A stretch of DNA of 64,000 nt, taken from positions 62,001 to 126,000 of the forward strand of contig NZ_JAHZUY010000003.1 of NCBI RefSeq assembly GCF_019458025.1, read 5' to 3'. Position numbers and translations under genes: made by a program. Shown piece by piece: positions 8,763 through 16,752 of this stretch; within the stretch, counting starts at the first letter, position 1; each line of letters opens with the position of its first letter. The notes beneath the pieces were generated by a model that saw only the letters and a list, made by a program, of their open reading frames with translations, was not told the DNA's origin and ran no database searches. This DNA is from Caldovatus aquaticus. GTDB lineage: Bacteria; Pseudomonadota; Alphaproteobacteria; Acetobacterales; Acetobacteraceae.

Positions 8763-9115
8763 GACACCTCCCCCGGCGCCCCCTCCGCCCCCCGCTCGGC
8801 GGGCGGCGCCTTCGGGGCCGCCGGCTTCGGGCGCGCCGCGGGACGCCTCTGCACCTTCTTCGCCACCTTCGCCACGACGGGCTTCGCGACGGGCTTCGGC
8901 GGCGGCGGCGGCGACGGCGCGGCCTCGGCCATCACCGGCGCCGACACCACCCGCCCCGGCACCACAGCCACCACGGCCTCAAGCCGCCCGAGCGCACGCT
9001 CAAGCTCATCCAGGTCCGTGGCCGCAGCCAGATTGTGGTGAAACCCCCGCTCCACCAGGTCCCGCAGCCGCGCCCGCAGCGCCTCATACCGCTCGATCCG
9101 CGCGAAGTCGGCCAT
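8759..9115 (-). CDS. Lys/Pro/Ala-tailed phage protein
   Basis: A 118-residue protein starting at 'MADFARIERYEALRARLRDL'. Residues 1-55 are a helical Arg/Glu/Leu domain. The rest is a Pro/Ala/Lys-rich low-complexity tail with 'KPVAKPVVAKVAKKVQRRP', resembling histone-H1-like DNA-binding tails. A start 15 codons upstream exists but adds an unlikely segment. The basic tail suggests nucleic-acid contact; no function is known. Confidence 0.7.
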   Translation of the reverse strand: MADFARIERYEALRARLRDLVERGFHHNLAAATDLDELERALGRLEAVVAVVPGRVVSAPVMAEAAPSPPPPPKPVAKPVVAKVAKKVQRRPAARPKPAAPKAPPAERGAEGAPGEVS

Positions 9116-9333
9116 CCACGCCACCCCTCTCCCAGCAAGACCAGAACACCCCTGGCCCATCCAGGCAAAGCAGCGCCACGCACAGCAAGCGGCTGTAGGC
9201 GGCCAACATATCGGCGGGGGTCCTCTCCCCCGCGCGCGCCCGGATTTTCCGGGGGGCCTTCGCGGATCAGCACCCCCGGTGTCGGATGCGGAGGCGGACG
9301 AATGCAGATCAGGCGGGGCGGAGCAGGACCGGC

Positions 9334-9753
9334 TCAGTCCCCCAGGTCAATGCGGATCGAGACCTGACCCGCGACCAGGTGCTGGTGCTTGTCGGGCGGC
9401 TTGAAGCCCGCTCGGTCGAGGAGATCCGCAGCGGCCTGCTGCCTGACATACCCGCTCGGGTGCTCGAGCAGCTTCACCATCGTCCGCAAGGCCTGCGGGG
9501 CAGAGGCGCCAACGGCCTGTAGCGTCAGGCGGTGGATAGCATCCAGCACTTCCGGCTTCCGGAGCAGGCGATACCCCACGGCGTGGGCGGAGGAGCTTGC
9601 GTAGCCGGCGGCGAGGGCGGCGCGGGTGGCGTTGCCGTCGCCGTGCTGGACGTAGCAGCGGACGAAGGCCGACTGCATGGGGGTGAGGCCGGGGAGGCAG
9701 GGGAGATCCTCCGTCTCCTCCGGTGGGGAGTGTGGGATGAGGTCGGTGCTCAT
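9334..9753 (-). CDS. Terminase small subunit
   Basis: A 139-residue protein of the small-terminase helix-turn-helix family. It has 'LTPMQSAFVRCYVQHGDGNATRAALAAGY', then 'AHAVGYRLLRKPEVLDAI', the family's standard opening. It recognises the phage packaging site and feeds DNA to the large subunit. It is the first gene of the leftward structural block, 218 bases upstream of the next gene, so its promoter must lie in 9754-10344. Confidence 0.88.
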   Translation of the reverse strand: MSTDLIPHSPPEETEDLPCLPGLTPMQSAFVRCYVQHGDGNATRAALAAGYASSSAHAVGYRLLRKPEVLDAIHRLTLQAVGASAPQALRTMVKLLEHPSGYVRQQAAADLLDRAGFKPPDKHQHLVAGQVSIRIDLGD

Positions 9754-10344
9754 GGCCGCGCGCGCGTGGAGTGGGACGGTAGGACGCCGCTCCTGTCAAC
9801 GCACATGGCCGATCGAGGCGAGGAGGAAGGAAGCGGGAGCTGCCCGAGGCACGGGCCGGACCTGGTGGCGCATCGCGCCCGGCCTGCGCCGGCATCCCCG
9901 CACCCTCTCACCCGGCGTCGGCGCAGGCGTCCGCTCCGCGCCCGCCCGGCAACGGGCCTGATGCTTGCCTGAGCCGGTCCACCCGGTCGAGGCGTTGGTC
10001 CTCGCCGTGCTCGCCATGCTCGCTGCGCTGCGCGTGGCTGCGCGCGGCTCCGGTCCCGCTGCGCGGCCTCGACCGGGCGGCGTGCGGCTCAGGCTGCGCG
10101 GCCCCACGCCGGGCGGGCTTACGCGGAGCGGATGCCCCCCGGCGAGCCGGCGGGTGAGCGTCGAGGGAATGCCTACGTGGCTGGGCGCGCCGAAACACCC
10201 CAGGTCCGGCCCCTCCCTCTCCTCGGGAACCCCCTGAGGAGAGGGAGGCAATGCGAAGAGGGAGATCAACTCCCCGAAGAAGCGGCCCCGTCCGGTGCTG
10301 GAACACCGAGCGGGGCCTGACCCGAACCAGATGGAGAACGCATC
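9754..10344 (+). other. Divergent intergenic region between late and early-side genes
   Basis: About 590 bases with no convincing gene; open frames here have no start signals and biased composition. It separates the leftward terminase block from the rightward gene at 10345 and must hold divergent promoters, though none matches a clear consensus. It contains one strong hairpin (10212-10248). The packaging (cos or pac) site could also lie here, next to the small terminase, but this is speculative. Confidence 0.5.
10212..10248. other. 13-bp perfect inverted repeat
   Basis: Arms CCTCCCTCTCCTC and GAGGAGAGGGAGG around an 11-base loop. There is no T-tract, so an intrinsic terminator is unlikely. 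A protein-binding site or RNA hairpin in the leader of the gene at 10345 is possible. Confidence 0.6.
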
Positions 10345-10941
10345 ATGGCTCAGGCTGCCACGAAGAAGTCACCGAAGGTTGCTCCGGTCAAGACCTTCGC
10401 GCCCGGCGTCCGCACGCCGGACACGCTGGAGCGCGCGGCGCTCCTCTGCCCCGCCTGGTCGCCCATGCGGGCGCAGTCCTACGCCACCGTGGCCGGCGTC
10501 GAGGCGCCGGGCGACGGCCACGCCGATCTCGTCACCGAGCGGACGCACAGCGCCCTGCACGCGCTGGCGGACGCGGCCGGCGAGGACGGCGCGCGCTTCC
10601 TGCTCGGCCGCGTGGTGGCGGCGATCGTCGCCGACGCCTGCAAGACCGGCCAGCTCTACAGCGATGCGGTGAGCGACGCGCGCGCCATCACCGCCCAGAT
10701 CGCCAGCATGTCGGAGGGCGACCGCGACGCGATCTGGGGCCTTGCCTCGGCCCAGGAGCGGGCGCGCGAGAAGGCCGCCCGGTTCGGCCTGCGCGCCATG
10801 ACCGCGCGCGTGATGGCCGAGGCCGCGGCCACCGCCTACCTGAACATCGTCGGCGAGGACTGGAAGCCCTACTCGGGCGCAGCTCGCCCCGTCGCCACCT
10901 CGGCGGAGGCCGCCGCCGCTGCGATGGCGATCTTCGACTGA
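10345..10941 (+). CDS. Phage protein of unknown function
   Basis: A 198-residue Ala-rich helical protein with a Lys-rich N-terminus ('ATKKSPKVAPVKTF'). No domain recognised. It stands alone on the plus strand, followed by a terminator-like hairpin, so it is probably a separate transcription unit. Good composition and 'GGAG' before the ATG support it as real. Confidence 0.75.
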   Translation: MAQAATKKSPKVAPVKTFAPGVRTPDTLERAALLCPAWSPMRAQSYATVAGVEAPGDGHADLVTERTHSALHALADAAGEDGARFLLGRVVAAIVADACKTGQLYSDAVSDARAITAQIASMSEGDRDAIWGLASAQERAREKAARFGLRAMTARVMAEAAATAYLNIVGEDWKPYSGAARPVATSAEAAAAAMAIFD

Positions 10942-10951
10942 CCGACCGAGA

Positions 10952-10979
10952 GGGGATCGGGGCCCAGGCCCCGGTCCCC
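10952..10979 (+). terminator. Terminator-like hairpin
   Basis: Stem GGGGATCGGGGCC and GGCCCCGGTCCCC with a 2-base loop, followed by a weak T-rich stretch (TTCGTCGTT). It lies 10 bases after the stop of the gene at 10345. Confidence 0.6.
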
Positions 10980-11486
10980 TTCGTCGTTGCGCCGGATCCG
11001 GCGCCGGCCTGGCGCCGCTTCCACCCCCCCTCCCAGCGCGACCAGGGGGGCTTCGCCCCCCTGGACCCCCCAGAAACGGGCGCCAGCCTGAGGAGAATGC
11101 CGTCCCTCATGCGGCACCCGGATCACGCCAGGCCGTGACGCGCAGGCGCACGGCCAGGCTGGTCGCATTGGCGGGCGGCGGTGGCGCACAGCAGCTCGGC
11201 GGCGCCGCGAAAAGGGGAAGGGCGGCCGGGCTCCGTCCACGAACAAAGGCGGCTGGCGGCCGACGATGCATTGCGTGGCCGCGCGGAAAATCCGACGCGC
11301 CGGCGTCTCGCCGGCGCCGATCGAGACCAGGCCCAACACGCTCGCGCGGGGGCTCGCCGAGACGAAAGAGGCCTGCGACGGCCCGACGGAAACCGCCGGC
11401 CGCCCCGCCGCCGCCCCCGTCCCGGGTGCGGGCGGCGGCGGGCCGTCCGGCGAACCGCTGACCAGGGCGGAAGGAGGAACACCGAC
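10980..11486 (+). other. Intergenic region with GC hairpin
   Basis: About 500 bases without a gene I can support; a 74-residue frame at 11266 has no credible start signal. It contains a 10-bp GC hairpin at 11042-11064 (CCAGGGGGGC, TTC loop, GCCCCCCTGG) of the kind dispersed in genomes of this group. It ends with a strong AAGGAGG ribosome-binding site at 11471 for the next gene. Confidence 0.5.
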
Positions 11487-11750
11487 ATGACCGACACCTA
11501 TGCGCTCGTGCAGGAGCAGATCGACGCGCTCGTGCACGACTTGACGGCGGCGCTGCGCGAGCGGAACGGCCTGCCGTGGGGCTCGCCGCAGCGCGCCGCC
11601 GTGCAGGCGCGCGTCGAGGAGCTCTCGCGCAAGATCGAGTGGCTCTTGGGGATGCCGCCCGACGACGACGGACCGGCGGCGCCCGGGCTCCCATCCGGAT
11701 CGCCGGGCGATCCGGATGGGGACCCGCCCGCGCTGCCGGCGGCTGCCTGA
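11487..11750 (+). CDS. Small phage protein with palindrome-encoded linker
   Basis: An 87-residue protein preceded by AAGGAGG. Residues 1-60 are helical ('ALVQEQIDALVHDLTAALRE', 'VQARVEELSRKIEWLLGM'). The C-terminal 25 residues are Gly/Pro/Asp-rich and encoded by a palindromic element (11690-11720). It is the first gene of the unit leading to the ParB-like gene. Unknown function. Confidence 0.78.
   Translation: MTDTYALVQEQIDALVHDLTAALRERNGLPWGSPQRAAVQARVEELSRKIEWLLGMPPDDDGPAAPGLPSGSPGDPDGDPPALPAAA
11690..11720. repeat. Second copy of coding palindromic element
   Basis: Perfect arms CCCATCCGGATCGC and GCGATCCGGATGGG with a CGG loop, flanked by CCCGGG-like and ACCCGCC sequences as in the copy at 3868-3899. 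The two elements differ at only a few positions and both lie inside coding sequence. Confidence 0.8.
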
Positions 11751-11758
11751 GGAGGGAC

Positions 11759-11986
11759 ATGCGCCGACCGATCACCACATTCCGCAACCGCCACTGCACC
11801 GTCACGCACGACCCGGTGCGTGGCGGTGCGGTGCATCCCGACACCAACGAGAGGATCGTCGGGCTCGACGAATTCTTCCGGGCGCTGCAGGCGCAGCGGC
11901 GGGCGCACCGGGAGCTCGGCGAACCCTACGCCATCACGCAGGAGATCGTCGCCGGCGACGCCGGCGCAGAGGAGAGGACCGAATGA
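11759..11986 (+). CDS. Small phage protein upstream of ParB-like gene
   Basis: A 75-residue protein, 'MRRPITTFRNRHCTVTHD' at the start, with GGAGG before the ATG. It overlaps the next gene by ATGA. Basic N-terminus, acidic C-terminus. No family recognised. Confidence 0.78.
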   Translation: MRRPITTFRNRHCTVTHDPVRGGAVHPDTNERIVGLDEFFRALQAQRRAHRELGEPYAITQEIVAGDAGAEERTE

Positions 11987-13803
11987 TCCGCAGCATTCCG
12001 ACCCTGGAGATCGAGCCCGACCCCGAGAACGTGCGGGTGTGGGGGGCGAGCAAGGAGGCGGACGACCAGCTGCTCGCCAGCGTGCGGGCGCTCGGCGTCC
12101 TGCAGCCGCTCATCGTGCGGCCGGCGCCGAGGACGATGACGGGCGAGCCGCGGCTTGACGCCGAGAACAACCCGATCCTCTGGCGGGTGGTGGCCGGCAA
12201 CCGGAGGCTGACGGCGGCGCGCATCGCCGGGCTGCAGACCGTGCCCTGCGACGTGCGGGAGGAGCTCGCCGAGGGCGAGGCGACGGCGATCCAGCTGGCC
12301 GAGAACACGGTGCGCTCGGACATGACGCCCGTGGACGTGTGGCTCGCCGTGAACCGGCTGGCGAAGGAGGGCTGGCAGCCGGAGGCGATCGGCCTGGCCT
12401 TCAACCTCACGGCGCATCGGGTGCGGCAGCTGATCCAGATGGCGCAGCTGCCCGAGCCGATCGTGCAGTGGATCCGTGAGCAGGGCGACGTGCCCGAGGT
12501 CCGCTACCTGCGGGTCATCTGCCAGGCCGAGCCCGACAAGGTGCTGGCGGTCTGGAAGCAGAAGGGGCCGCGCAAGGGGGAGAGGAGCGCGCAGTGGTGG
12601 TCCATCGCGCAGGCGCTCGAGGTCAAGCGCATCCCCTACGAGCACGCCATCTTCGAGATGACGGAGGAGGCGAAGGCCGAGGCGGGCTGGGCCCGGGATC
12701 TGTTCGATCCGGCCGACCACCCCGGCTACTTCCATGACGTCATCGCCTTCCGCCGGCTGCAGCTCGCCGCCATCGAGGCGAAGCTGGCGACGGTGGCGAA
12801 GCTCGGCGTCGAGACGACGACGCTGACCGACGCCTCCGCCCACCCCCCGGGCTGCACCTGGGAAAGCCGGCCGATCGGCGCCGCCAAGTCCATGAAGAAG
12901 GCGGAGCGGGGCGAGTGGGTAGCGGTCGGCAAGATCCTCTGGGACGGCCGGGCGGACCTGGCGCTCTACCGCAAGAAGCCGACGAAGAAGGCGGGCGACG
13001 GCGCACCGGCGACGGCGGAGGCCGGCGCCGGCGGGAAGGTGAACACCCGCACCACGGGCCGGACCGACGGGCGGGACGCCGAGGCCGGGATGCTGACCGA
13101 GAAGGGGATGCATCTGGTCGAGGTGGCGAAGCGTGAGGCGGTGAAGGCCGGGCTGGTCGGGCTCGGCTCGCACGACCTGCTGCTGATTGCCCTGCTGCTG
13201 CTGCGCCACAAGCTCGGCGTCACGACGCCGGCGATGAACCGGCTGCTGGTCGGCGGGGACGGGGCGATCGACTGCAACAGCGAGGACCGGATCGAGCGGA
13301 TCAATGCGGCGGCGGTGGAGCTGCTCGGCTGGGCGATCGGCCAGGCCACGACGAACCGCTATGCCGAGACCGACGTGCCGCTGGCGCTGGTCGAGCGGAT
13401 CGGCATGGGGCTGGCGGTCGAGCCGCGGCTGACGCTGAACCGGGAGGGGCTTGATCAGCTGAAGCGGGACGCGCTCGAGGCGGTGCGGACGGCGCGCTCG
13501 CTGCCCGGCTTCAACACGCAGAAGGAGCTCAAGAACCACATCGTCCGCATGCTCGGCACGAAGGAGGGGATGGTGACGCTGACGCCGGCCGACCTGCCGG
13601 TGCTTGCCTGCTCGGCGGCGATCCGCCTGCCCTACCGCTGGCAGGCCGACATCTCCGCCGCCGACGACGGGTGCGGCAAGGCGGCCGGGCGGGAGAGCTG
13701 CGAGTGCGGCTGGATCGCCGGCAACGACGAGGCGCAGAACCCGTGCGCCGACGAGGTGGACGGCTGGGAGAACGACGACGAGGCGGTGGACGAGGCGGCC
13801 TAG
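11983..13803 (+). CDS. ParB/Srx-domain phage protein
   Basis: A 606-residue protein. Residues 1-100 carry a ParB/Srx domain ('PDPENVRVWG', 'LLASVRALGVLQPLIVRP', 'WRVVAGNRRLTAARIAGL', 'AIQLAENTVR'). A helix-turn-helix follows ('EAIGLAFNLTAHRVRQLIQMAQLPEPI', about 130-160). The large remainder is specific to mobile elements and ends in a Cys-rich acidic tail ('CGKAAGRESCECGW'). The family binds specific DNA sites using CTP; phage members are not necessarily partition proteins. It is not next to a parA gene, so partition of a plasmid-like prophage is not supported. It ends 4 bases into the repressor gene, which faces it. Confidence 0.85.
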   Translation: MIRSIPTLEIEPDPENVRVWGASKEADDQLLASVRALGVLQPLIVRPAPRTMTGEPRLDAENNPILWRVVAGNRRLTAARIAGLQTVPCDVREELAEGEATAIQLAENTVRSDMTPVDVWLAVNRLAKEGWQPEAIGLAFNLTAHRVRQLIQMAQLPEPIVQWIREQGDVPEVRYLRVICQAEPDKVLAVWKQKGPRKGERSAQWWSIAQALEVKRIPYEHAIFEMTEEAKAEAGWARDLFDPADHPGYFHDVIAFRRLQLAAIEAKLATVAKLGVETTTLTDASAHPPGCTWESRPIGAAKSMKKAERGEWVAVGKILWDGRADLALYRKKPTKKAGDGAPATAEAGAGGKVNTRTTGRTDGRDAEAGMLTEKGMHLVEVAKREAVKAGLVGLGSHDLLLIALLLLRHKLGVTTPAMNRLLVGGDGAIDCNSEDRIERINAAAVELLGWAIGQATTNRYAETDVPLALVERIGMGLAVEPRLTLNREGLDQLKRDALEAVRTARSLPGFNTQKELKNHIVRMLGTKEGMVTLTPADLPVLACSAAIRLPYRWQADISAADDGCGKAAGRESCECGWIAGNDEAQNPCADEVDGWENDDEAVDEAA

Positions 13804-14459
13804 CGGCCCTGCCGGGGCAGCTCCCGCTGCACCTGCACGGCGACGCCGATCACGTGCGCCTCGCCGATGCGCAGCGGCGGCACCTGCTCGACGGTGGCCG
13901 GCACCAGCCAGGGTTCCTGCACCCGATAGACGGCGGCGTCGCCGGTGTCGAGCGCGACCACGACCAGATCCCCCGGCTCCATCTCGGTGCCGGGATCCAC
14001 CACCACCAGGTCGCCCGGCAGGATGCCGGCGAGGATGCCCGTGCCCGTCGTGATCCGCACGGCGACGCAGCCGGCGAACTTCGCCGGCGCGCGTGTGACT
14101 TCGACCGATGACCGCACCGCCCGTTCCAACCCTCCGCTGCGGAACAATGCGGGAACGATGACGGGGATGTCAATGAAGGGCCGGGCGTCGGCGGAGAGCA
14201 CCAGGTCCGGGGGCTGCAGCCCGATCGCCGCCGCCAGCTTCGCCAGCGTGCTGGTCTTGGGCACGGGGTAGCCGTGCTTCAGGAAGCGGGTGATCGAGGT
14301 GCCGGCCACCCCCGCCTTGTTCGCCCACGCTTCCGCCGACAGCGGCGGGTGGTGGTTGGCCATCGCCCGCCGCATCCAGGCCTGCAGCCGCCGCACGGTC
14401 TCGGCGTCGTCCGACACATGCCGTCCGCCCGGCGCCCGGAGACGCACGATCTCGCCCAT
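13800..14459 (-). CDS. CI-type repressor with degenerate S24 domain
   Basis: A 219-residue protein with an N-terminal helix-turn-helix ('WANKAGVAGTSITRFLKHG', 'KTSTLAKLAAAIGL') and a C-terminal S24/LexA-like fold ('LPGDLVVVDPGTEMEPGDLVVVALDTGDAAVYRV'). It should keep the lytic genes off in the lysogen. The catalytic Ser expected about nine residues before the 'GD' appears to be Gly, and the expected Lys before 'R' is Tyr, so self-cleavage seems lost. The start at 14459 is chosen because AGGGGA precedes it and because an upstream in-frame ATG would place the palindromic operator at 14475 inside the gene. Confidence 0.88.
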   Translation of the reverse strand: MGEIVRLRAPGGRHVSDDAETVRRLQAWMRRAMANHHPPLSAEAWANKAGVAGTSITRFLKHGYPVPKTSTLAKLAAAIGLQPPDLVLSADARPFIDIPVIVPALFRSGGLERAVRSSVEVTRAPAKFAGCVAVRITTGTGILAGILPGDLVVVDPGTEMEPGDLVVVALDTGDAAVYRVQEPWLVPATVEQVPPLRIGEAHVIGVAVQVQRELPRQGR

Positions 14460-14474
14460 TCTTTCCCCTTGCGT

Positions 14475-14560
14475 CCTGCGATATCGCAGGCTCATGCTCT
14501 GTGCGTTGACAGTTCCGGCATCTCCGCCGGGCTGTCAACAGAAACGCGATCCATCGCAGG
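14475..14560. promoter_or_regulatory. Repressor/early-gene operator region
   Basis: A perfect 16-bp palindrome CCTGCGATATCGCAGG (14475-14490) and a related GCGAT-CC-ATCGC site with trailing AGG (14546-14560) flank an 8-bp inverted pair GTTGACAG/CTGTCAAC (14505-14512, 14532-14539). That pair places TTGACA-like -35 boxes in both directions. This lies between the divergent repressor and HTH genes, so it is the likely lysis-lysogeny switch. Confidence 0.65.
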
Positions 14561-14588
14561 AAAGCGCGCGAAGGCGAGGTAGAGAGGG

Positions 14589-14918
14589 GTGCCTGGACTC
14601 GCGCCCGAGTTGCAGACGGCCATCGAGGCGCTGATCGCCGAGCGGCGGCGCCGTGGGCTGTCGCAGGAAGAGCTGGAAGCGCGCATCGGCATCACCCGGG
14701 GGCTGCTGTCGAAATGGGAATGCGGCGTGCGCAGGCCGAGCGCCTGGCTGCTGGCGATCTGGGCGGGCGTGCTCGGCTTCGGGCTCACCGTCGCCCCTCT
14801 AAGTTCGGCTCCGAGCGGGCCGAGTCGCGAGACGGCCGCCGCTTTGCCAGCAAGGCCGAGCGGGACCGCTACGAGGAGCTGCGGCACCTTGAGGCGGCGG
14901 GCGAGATCCGCGGCCTGA
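14589..14918 (+). CDS. Small HTH (XRE/Cro-like) protein
   Basis: A 109-residue frame with a GTG start. Residues 5-60 form an XRE helix-turn-helix ('RRRRGLSQEELEARIGITRGLLSKWECGVRRPSAWLLAIWAG'). The last 40 residues are Ser/Pro/Ala-rich and overlap the DUF1064 gene in another frame, so the functional protein may be just the HTH part. The position opposite the repressor is that of Cro in lambda-like switches. Confidence 0.7.
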   Translation: MPGLAPELQTAIEALIAERRRRGLSQEELEARIGITRGLLSKWECGVRRPSAWLLAIWAGVLGFGLTVAPLSSAPSGPSRETAAALPARPSGTATRSCGTLRRRARSAA

Positions 14919-15145
14919 CCTGCCAGCCCGCCTGGCACTTCCCGATCAACGGCGTGCCGCTGACCATCGGCGGCCGCAAGGTCCGCTACACGGCGGATTT
15001 CCTCTACTTCGACTGCCGCGCCGGGACCACGGTGGTCGAGGACGTGAAGGGTCACATGACCCGGGACGCCGTGCTGCGCATCGCCCTGATGCGTGCCGTA
15101 CACGGCATCGAGGTCCAGCTGGTCAAGCCGAGGAGCAGACGATGA
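14714..15145 (+). CDS. DUF1064 phage nuclease-like protein
   Basis: A 143-residue protein. From residue about 36 it matches DUF1064, a PD-(D/E)XK-like family of phage nucleases: 'RRFASKAERDRYEELRHLEAAGEI', 'PAWHFPINGV', 'YTADFLYFD', 'VVEDVKGHMTRD'. The metal-binding Asp and 'EDVKG' are present. The first 35 residues overlap the HTH gene in another frame and look unconserved, so either the start is poorly defined or the two domains are joined by a frameshift. Confidence 0.78.
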   Translation: MGMRRAQAERLAAGDLGGRARLRAHRRPSKFGSERAESRDGRRFASKAERDRYEELRHLEAAGEIRGLTCQPAWHFPINGVPLTIGGRKVRYTADFLYFDCRAGTTVVEDVKGHMTRDAVLRIALMRAVHGIEVQLVKPRSRR

Positions 15146-15999
15146 TGCCACGCCTGGCGGCGCGCCTGCCGCTGGCCGTGCCCGCCGAGCTGCTGGCCCG
15201 GCCCGACGTCAGCCCAGCGGCGAAGCTCGCCTGGATGGCGCTGGCGTCCTGCCTCGCCGGCGACGGCCTGGCCCGCGCCTCCCTCCGCGCGCTGCGCTCG
15301 GTGGTGGGACTGGCCGACAAGACGATGCGCCGGGCGCTCGCCGAGCTCGCCGACGCCGGGCTCGCCACGCCGGTCAAGCTGCCTGGGGGCGGCACGGCCT
15401 GGGCGGTGCAGGTGCCCGGACCGGGCGGCCAGATTGACCGTCGGTCAAATCGGCCGTCGGTCAGAATGACCGTCGGTCAGAATGACCGATCCGCCCCCAA
15501 CGAAATCAACGACTTGCCGGCGCCGCCCGAGGCGGCCGCCGGTCCCCCCCATACCCCCCCTAATTCTGCTCCCAGAGAGAATTCCTCTGTGGTGGAGGAG
15601 AAGAAGGGGGGTGCAGGGGGGAAGGGAGCACCCGGCAAGGCGAAGCGAGTGCCGACCTCCCTTCCCCCCGATTTCGCCCCGAGCGAGCGGCTGCTCGCCC
15701 ACATCCGCGAGCACTACCCGCTGGTGGACGCGAGCCGGGAGCTCTCGGCCTTCCGGCTCTACTGGCTGGAGGGCAAGGGCAAGGGGAAGCTCAAGTCCGA
15801 CTGGCAGGGCGCGTTCCGCGTCTGGTGCGAGAAGGCGCAGGCCTGGGCGGAGGAACGCCGCCTGGCCGCCGGCTCCGCCGCCGCCCCGTCCGGGGCGCGG
15901 GCGGCGGCTCCGCCGCCGGCCGGCCGGCCGGAGAGCGCGGGCATCCGGCGGCTCAGGGAGATCATCGCCGAGGCCCAGGCCAAGAGGAGGACCGCATGA
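15142..15999 (+). CDS. Phage replication initiator (winged HTH + DnaT-like)
   Basis: A 285-residue protein. Residues 1-90 are a winged helix ('DVSPAAKLAWMALASCLA', 'LRSVVGLADKTMRRALAELADAGLA'). A Pro/Gly-rich linker follows (about 95-170). The C-terminal domain ('ASRELSAFRLYWLEGKGKGKLKSDWQGAFRVWCEKA') resembles the DnaT-like domain of phage initiators. It is expected to open the phage origin and recruit the helicase system. The linker-coding DNA holds four iterons with a 16-bp period, as the lambda origin lies within gene O. Confidence 0.82.
   Translation: MMPRLAARLPLAVPAELLARPDVSPAAKLAWMALASCLAGDGLARASLRALRSVVGLADKTMRRALAELADAGLATPVKLPGGGTAWAVQVPGPGGQIDRRSNRPSVRMTVGQNDRSAPNEINDLPAPPEAAAGPPHTPPNSAPRENSSVVEEKKGGAGGKGAPGKAKRVPTSLPPDFAPSERLLAHIREHYPLVDASRELSAFRLYWLEGKGKGKLKSDWQGAFRVWCEKAQAWAEERRLAAGSAAAPSGARAAAPPPAGRPESAGIRRLREIIAEAQAKRRTA
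15435..15491 (+). other. Iterons of a candidate phage replication origin
   Basis: Four directly repeated units start at 15435, 15451, 15467 and 15483, exactly 16 bp apart. Units 1 and 3 contain TGACCGTCGGTCA, itself an interrupted palindrome. Unit 2 has CGGCCGTCGGTCA, and unit 4 is a half-site TGACCGATC. A less GC-rich stretch follows at about 15560-15600. All lie within the replication initiator gene. Confidence 0.78.
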
Positions 16000-16736
16000 A
16001 CGAGCTGATCGCCGCCCGGCACGACCACCGGGCGGTGACGCCAGTGACCGCCGCCCATGCGCACCGGCTGCGGGACATGGACCCGACCTGGGGGCTCTAC
16101 CCGCACCTCCGCCCCGACGCCCACGACCCGGTGCACCTCGACCTGCCGGGCGACGACGTGCTGGCGGTGATGGAGCTGGAGCTGGCCCGGGCGCTGCTGC
16201 CCTGCGCCGATCCGGTGACGGGCGAGGGGATGGACGCGGCGGCGGCGGCGGCCGGGGTGCTGATCGAGAGCTGGCCGCAGAAGGACGCATCCAGCCCGAC
16301 CTACGCCGAGCAGGTGGCGATGCGCCTTGCCGCCTGTCCGCGCGACCTGCTGCCCAAGGTCATCGCCCGTCTCGTGGACGAGGAGGAGTTCCGGCCCTCG
16401 GTCGCCAAGGTGCGCCAGGCGGTGGAGCGCGAGCTCGCCAAGCGCCGGCTGCTGCTCGCCAAGGTGCAGGCGGCGCGGCGGTGGTGGGCGTGGCGGGTCG
16501 AGGAGGACTGGCGCCAGGCGGAGATCGCCGCCGACCGCGAGGCGGCGGCCGAGCGGGTGGCGCAGGGGCTCGCGGCGACGCTGCGCCTCGCCGATGCGCC
16601 GCCGGCGCCGGCGGCGACGCCGGCCACGGCGCCGCCGTCCCGCCCGGTCCGCCCGGCCCACCTCTCGCCGGAGCAGCTCGCCCGTGCGCGGGCGCGCCCG
16701 GCCCATGCCCACGATCCTGCGATGATGCAGGAATAA
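15996..16736 (+). CDS. Phage replication-associated protein, unknown
   Basis: A 246-residue protein overlapping the initiator stop (ATGA). The central part is helical and charged ('YAEQVAMRLAACPRDLLPKVIARLVDEEEFRPSVAKVRQAVERELAKRRLLLAKVQAARRWW'-like region, residues about 105-170). It has no ATPase motif. Position downstream of an initiator suggests a helicase loader or primosome partner, but no family is recognised. Confidence 0.78.
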   Translation: MNELIAARHDHRAVTPVTAAHAHRLRDMDPTWGLYPHLRPDAHDPVHLDLPGDDVLAVMELELARALLPCADPVTGEGMDAAAAAAGVLIESWPQKDASSPTYAEQVAMRLAACPRDLLPKVIARLVDEEEFRPSVAKVRQAVERELAKRRLLLAKVQAARRWWAWRVEEDWRQAEIAADREAAAERVAQGLAATLRLADAPPAPAATPATAPPSRPVRPAHLSPEQLARARARPAHAHDPAMMQE

Positions 16737-16752
16737 CGCACTTATGCCCTTG

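Noticed and set aside
11266-11490. 74-codon plus-strand frame
   Set aside because: Low-complexity Pro/Gly/Ala content, no ribosome-binding site and overlap with the next gene's leader.
11983-13803. Plasmid-style partition system
   Set aside because: No parA and no parS-like repeats are nearby. The ParB-like protein has a long phage-specific extension.
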